Shown here in pieces: positions 38,782 through 40,637 of a stretch of 40,637 bases of DNA. The number at the start of each line of letters is the position of its first letter. Position 1 is the stretch's first letter. The DNA comes from Rouxiella silvae (GTDB taxonomy: Bacteria > Pseudomonadota > Gammaproteobacteria > Enterobacterales > Enterobacteriaceae): the NCBI RefSeq assembly GCF_002093625.1, contig NZ_MRWD01000055.1, positions 1-40,637 on the forward strand, given 5' to 3'. The position numbers and the translations under genes were made by a program. The notes under the pieces were generated by a model. The model made no database searches, was not told the origin of the DNA, and worked only from the letters and a program-made list of their open reading frames with translations.

Positions 38782-39741
38782 GTGCGAGACGTTAAAAACA
38801 GAGTTCTGCATAAAAAAATACATAATATCAGTGCTGGCCTCCTGCTCGGTGCGCTGGTAATGGGCAGTGCGGCCGCAGCCAATGCGGCAGATAACATCAA
38901 CGTCACCTATGCCGGTTCGATGGGCGTGGTGATGGATAAATATCTCGGTCCGACGTTTGCCAAACAGCATAATGTAAATTATCAGGGGCAGGGTCAGGGC
39001 GCTTACGGAATGGCGAACCTTCTGGCTTCCAAGAAAGTCGTCGCAGACGTGTTTGTTTCCATCACCCCAGGACCTATAGACGTGCTTAAAAAAGCCGGTC
39101 TGGTAGATACCTCGGTTCCGGTTGCTAGCACCAGCATGGTGATTGCTTATAACCCTAAAGGTAAGTTTGCACAGCAGTTTGCAGCGATTAAAGACCATAA
39201 AGCGGGGGCTGAACCTTGGTGGAAAGTACTCCAATCGCCTGGGCTTCACTTTGGACGTACCGATCCTGCTACCGACCCGCAGGGGCAAAACATTATTTTC
39301 ACCATGATGCTGGCCGAAAAGTATTATCACCAGCCGGGATTGACCAAGAGTGTGCTGGGAGAAACCACCAATCCTGCGCAGGTACTGGCTGAAGGTGGTC
39401 TGTTAACGCGTCTTGAAGCGGGTCAGGTTGACGCGGCGTCGGGCTACGAAAGTGCGACTCGCTCCGCTAAACTGCCGTATATCGTATTGCCGGATGAAAT
39501 TAACCTGAGCAATCCTGACATGTCCGCAAAATGGTACGATACCGTCAGTTTCACTATTAAAGACAACGCAGGCAAAGACAAAACGCTGCATACCCAACCG
39601 CTAGTATTCTATGCGGCAGTATTAAAAAATGCGCCAAATCCGCAGGCTGCCAAAGAATTTGTGGCCTTTATGAAAAGTGCGGAAGGGCAGAAACTGTTTC
39701 AGCAAAACGGCTATGACAAACCCAAGGGTCATGACTACTAA
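38782..39741 (+). CDS. Molybdate/tungstate-type ABC transporter substrate-binding protein
   Basis: 319 aa. Periplasmic binding protein of the ModA/WtpA superfamily. Sec signal with basic start (VLHKKIH), hydrophobic core (ISAGLLLGALVMG) and cleavage near ANA-AD (35-36). The mature protein starts INVTYAGSMGVVMDKYLGPTFAK, with DVFVSITPGPIDVL, FGRTDPATDPQGQN and DAASGYESATRS, the anion-binding layout of WtpA-like proteins (S/T in the first loop, DP-x-G near 160). GTG start with GGTGG upstream. It overlaps functionally with a ModE-like operator. The substrate could be molybdate, tungstate or another oxyanion. Confidence 0.85.
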   Translation: MRDVKNRVLHKKIHNISAGLLLGALVMGSAAAANAADNINVTYAGSMGVVMDKYLGPTFAKQHNVNYQGQGQGAYGMANLLASKKVVADVFVSITPGPIDVLKKAGLVDTSVPVASTSMVIAYNPKGKFAQQFAAIKDHKAGAEPWWKVLQSPGLHFGRTDPATDPQGQNIIFTMMLAEKYYHQPGLTKSVLGETTNPAQVLAEGGLLTRLEAGQVDAASGYESATRSAKLPYIVLPDEINLSNPDMSAKWYDTVSFTIKDNAGKDKTLHTQPLVFYAAVLKNAPNPQAAKEFVAFMKSAEGQKLFQQNGYDKPKGHDY

Positions 39742-39771
39742 GCCAAAATGGCCACCAAGAGGTAACGCCGG

Positions 39772-40542
39772 ATGATCAGTCTGTGGCTGGCCATTCCAGC
39801 CCTTGCCCTGTTAGCCATCCCCTTCATCACGCTTATCTCGGTTACGCCGTGGCGCGGATTTCATCTGGCCTATGGCGACTGGCACTCGGTCAGTATTTCG
39901 CTGGGGCTGAGTGCTGTCGCTGTCCCGATAATCGTGGTGATGGGGATTCCGCTGGCACTGTGGATGGCGCGCAGTGAAAGCCGATGGCGTGCGTGGGTTG
40001 AGGCGGCAGTGATGATCCCTTTACTGACGCCGCCGCTGGCCATGGGGATCCTACTGGTTTCGGTTTACGGGCCCTACGGCAGTCTGGGGGAAGGCCTTTC
40101 TCGTTTGGGGGTTTCATTAACCAATAATGCCGGTGCCTTTGTATTAGCTCAGATCTATGGTGCGCTTCCCTATTTCGTGATGTCGGCGCGAGCAGCATTT
40201 GAAGGCGTGCCTGCCGATGTTGAAGAAGCCGGTAAAACCCTGGGTGCCTCGCGGTGGAACATTCTGACCCAATTGACGCTGCCGATTGCATCAAGAGGAT
40301 TGGCTACCGGGCTGGCTATTGCGTGGGTCAGAGTTATAGGGGAGTTCGGTATAGTGATGGTATTTTGCTATTTCCCGCAGGGTATCCCGGTAAAACTGTT
40401 TATAAATCTGCAAAATGACGGCGTCGACTCGGTCTATTCTCTGCTTTGGATCCTGCTCATTTCTACACTGCCTTTTCCGCTTTGGTGCTTCTCAAGAATG
40501 GGTAAGCATGCGAAAGGAAATATCCTTTCGCCCAGCGAATAA
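39772..40542 (+). CDS. ABC transporter permease, molybdate/tungstate type
   Basis: 256 aa. Inner-membrane permease of the ModB/WtpB (CysTW) family, about six hydrophobic segments (1-20, 43-65, 77-100, 120-140, 180-205, 222-242). The cytoplasmic EAA loop that contacts the ATPase reads EEAGKTLGASRWNILTQLTLP (about 153-173). It starts 30 bp after the binding-protein stop, so they share an operon. No ATPase gene follows in the last 95 bases; it must lie elsewhere, or ModC/another ATPase is shared. Confidence 0.88.
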   Translation: MISLWLAIPALALLAIPFITLISVTPWRGFHLAYGDWHSVSISLGLSAVAVPIIVVMGIPLALWMARSESRWRAWVEAAVMIPLLTPPLAMGILLVSVYGPYGSLGEGLSRLGVSLTNNAGAFVLAQIYGALPYFVMSARAAFEGVPADVEEAGKTLGASRWNILTQLTLPIASRGLATGLAIAWVRVIGEFGIVMVFCYFPQGIPVKLFINLQNDGVDSVYSLLWILLISTLPFPLWCFSRMGKHAKGNILSPSE

Positions 40543-40576
40543 TTGGCAAAAACACCTCATAATTAATAATATTCTT

Positions 40577-40595
40577 ATATTGATTATCATTATTA
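40577..40595 (+). promoter_or_regulatory. Fur-box-like sequence
   Basis: TATATTGATTATCATTATT matches 15 of 19 positions of the Fur consensus GATAATGATAATCATTATC. It sits between the permease and a possible start codon at 40609, suggesting that the next gene is iron-regulated. Confidence 0.5.
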
Positions 40596-40608
40596 TTTGA
40601 TAAAGGTC

Positions 40609-40637
40609 ATGCGCTTATCTAACAATCAGGCATCCCT
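40609..40637 (+). CDS. Possible start of a gene cut by the window edge
   Basis: ATG at 40609 opens a frame (M-R-L-S-N-N-Q-A-S) to the window end, with AAAGG just upstream (spacing short). Only nine codons are visible; function cannot be judged, but the Fur-box-like site upstream hints at iron acquisition. Confidence 0.3.

Overview
The window is chromosomal DNA from a member of the Enterobacterales. Gene order and protein sequences follow the Escherichia coli block ssrA-smpB-ratA-ratB-bamE-recN-nadK-grpE ... srmB-trmN6-nadB-rpoE-rseABC-lepA-lepB-rnc-era-recO-pdxJ-acpS ... tadA-mltF-purL. Several family-specific regulatory sites are visible: LexA boxes at recN, a sigma-32 promoter at grpE, an FNR box at grcA and a PurR box at purL. 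The tmRNA tag reads ANDSQFESAALAA, longer than the E. coli tag. Together with the extra genes this suggests a Yersiniaceae/Hafniaceae-like lineage (for example the Serratia/Rahnella/Ewingella group), but the genus cannot be fixed from the window.

Bases 1-4836 are an AT-rich accessory island lying against the 3' end of ssrA. It holds two decayed IS3-family fragments, a complete EcoRII-type restriction-modification module (restriction endonuclease on +; Dcm-type cytosine methyltransferase and Vsr mismatch endonuclease on -), and a truncated, frameshifted phage-type integrase about 190 bp from the tmRNA 3' end. The island therefore looks like an ssrA-integrated element that has lost its integrase but kept its R-M cargo. 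A perfect 19-bp palindrome lies just upstream of the methyltransferase gene, and a dyad lies upstream of the endonuclease gene; both are candidate control sites.

Bases 4837-19060 are core housekeeping: trans-translation (ssrA, smpB), ratAB, outer-membrane assembly (bamE), SOS repair (recN), NAD(P) metabolism (nadK, nadB), heat shock (grpE), base excision (ung), anaerobic/acid stress (grcA), ribosome assembly (srmB), tRNA modification (trmN6) and the envelope-stress sigma-E operon (rseD leader ORF, rpoE, rseA, rseB, rseC).

Between rseC and lepA, adjacent in E. coli, sits about 1.5 kb of lineage-specific DNA: an unrecognised two-helix membrane protein and a C-terminal remnant of a carboxymuconolactone-decarboxylase-family gene. 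The core resumes with lepA, lepB, rnc-era-recO, pdxJ-acpS and the ferredoxin yfhL.

Next to the RpiR-type regulator yfhH there is a murQ-murP pair (MurNAc-6-P etherase and PTS EIIBC), with two matching 13-bp near-palindromes in the divergent promoter. This suggests that YfhH, an orphan in E. coli, is here the local regulator of MurNAc recycling. pgpC, tadA, mltF and purL follow.

After purL the sequence departs from the E. coli order: an unrecognised 279-aa gene, then a binding protein and permease of the molybdate/tungstate type preceded by a convincing ModE-like operator. No ATPase gene follows in the visible DNA; instead a Fur-box-like sequence precedes a possible new gene cut by the window edge.
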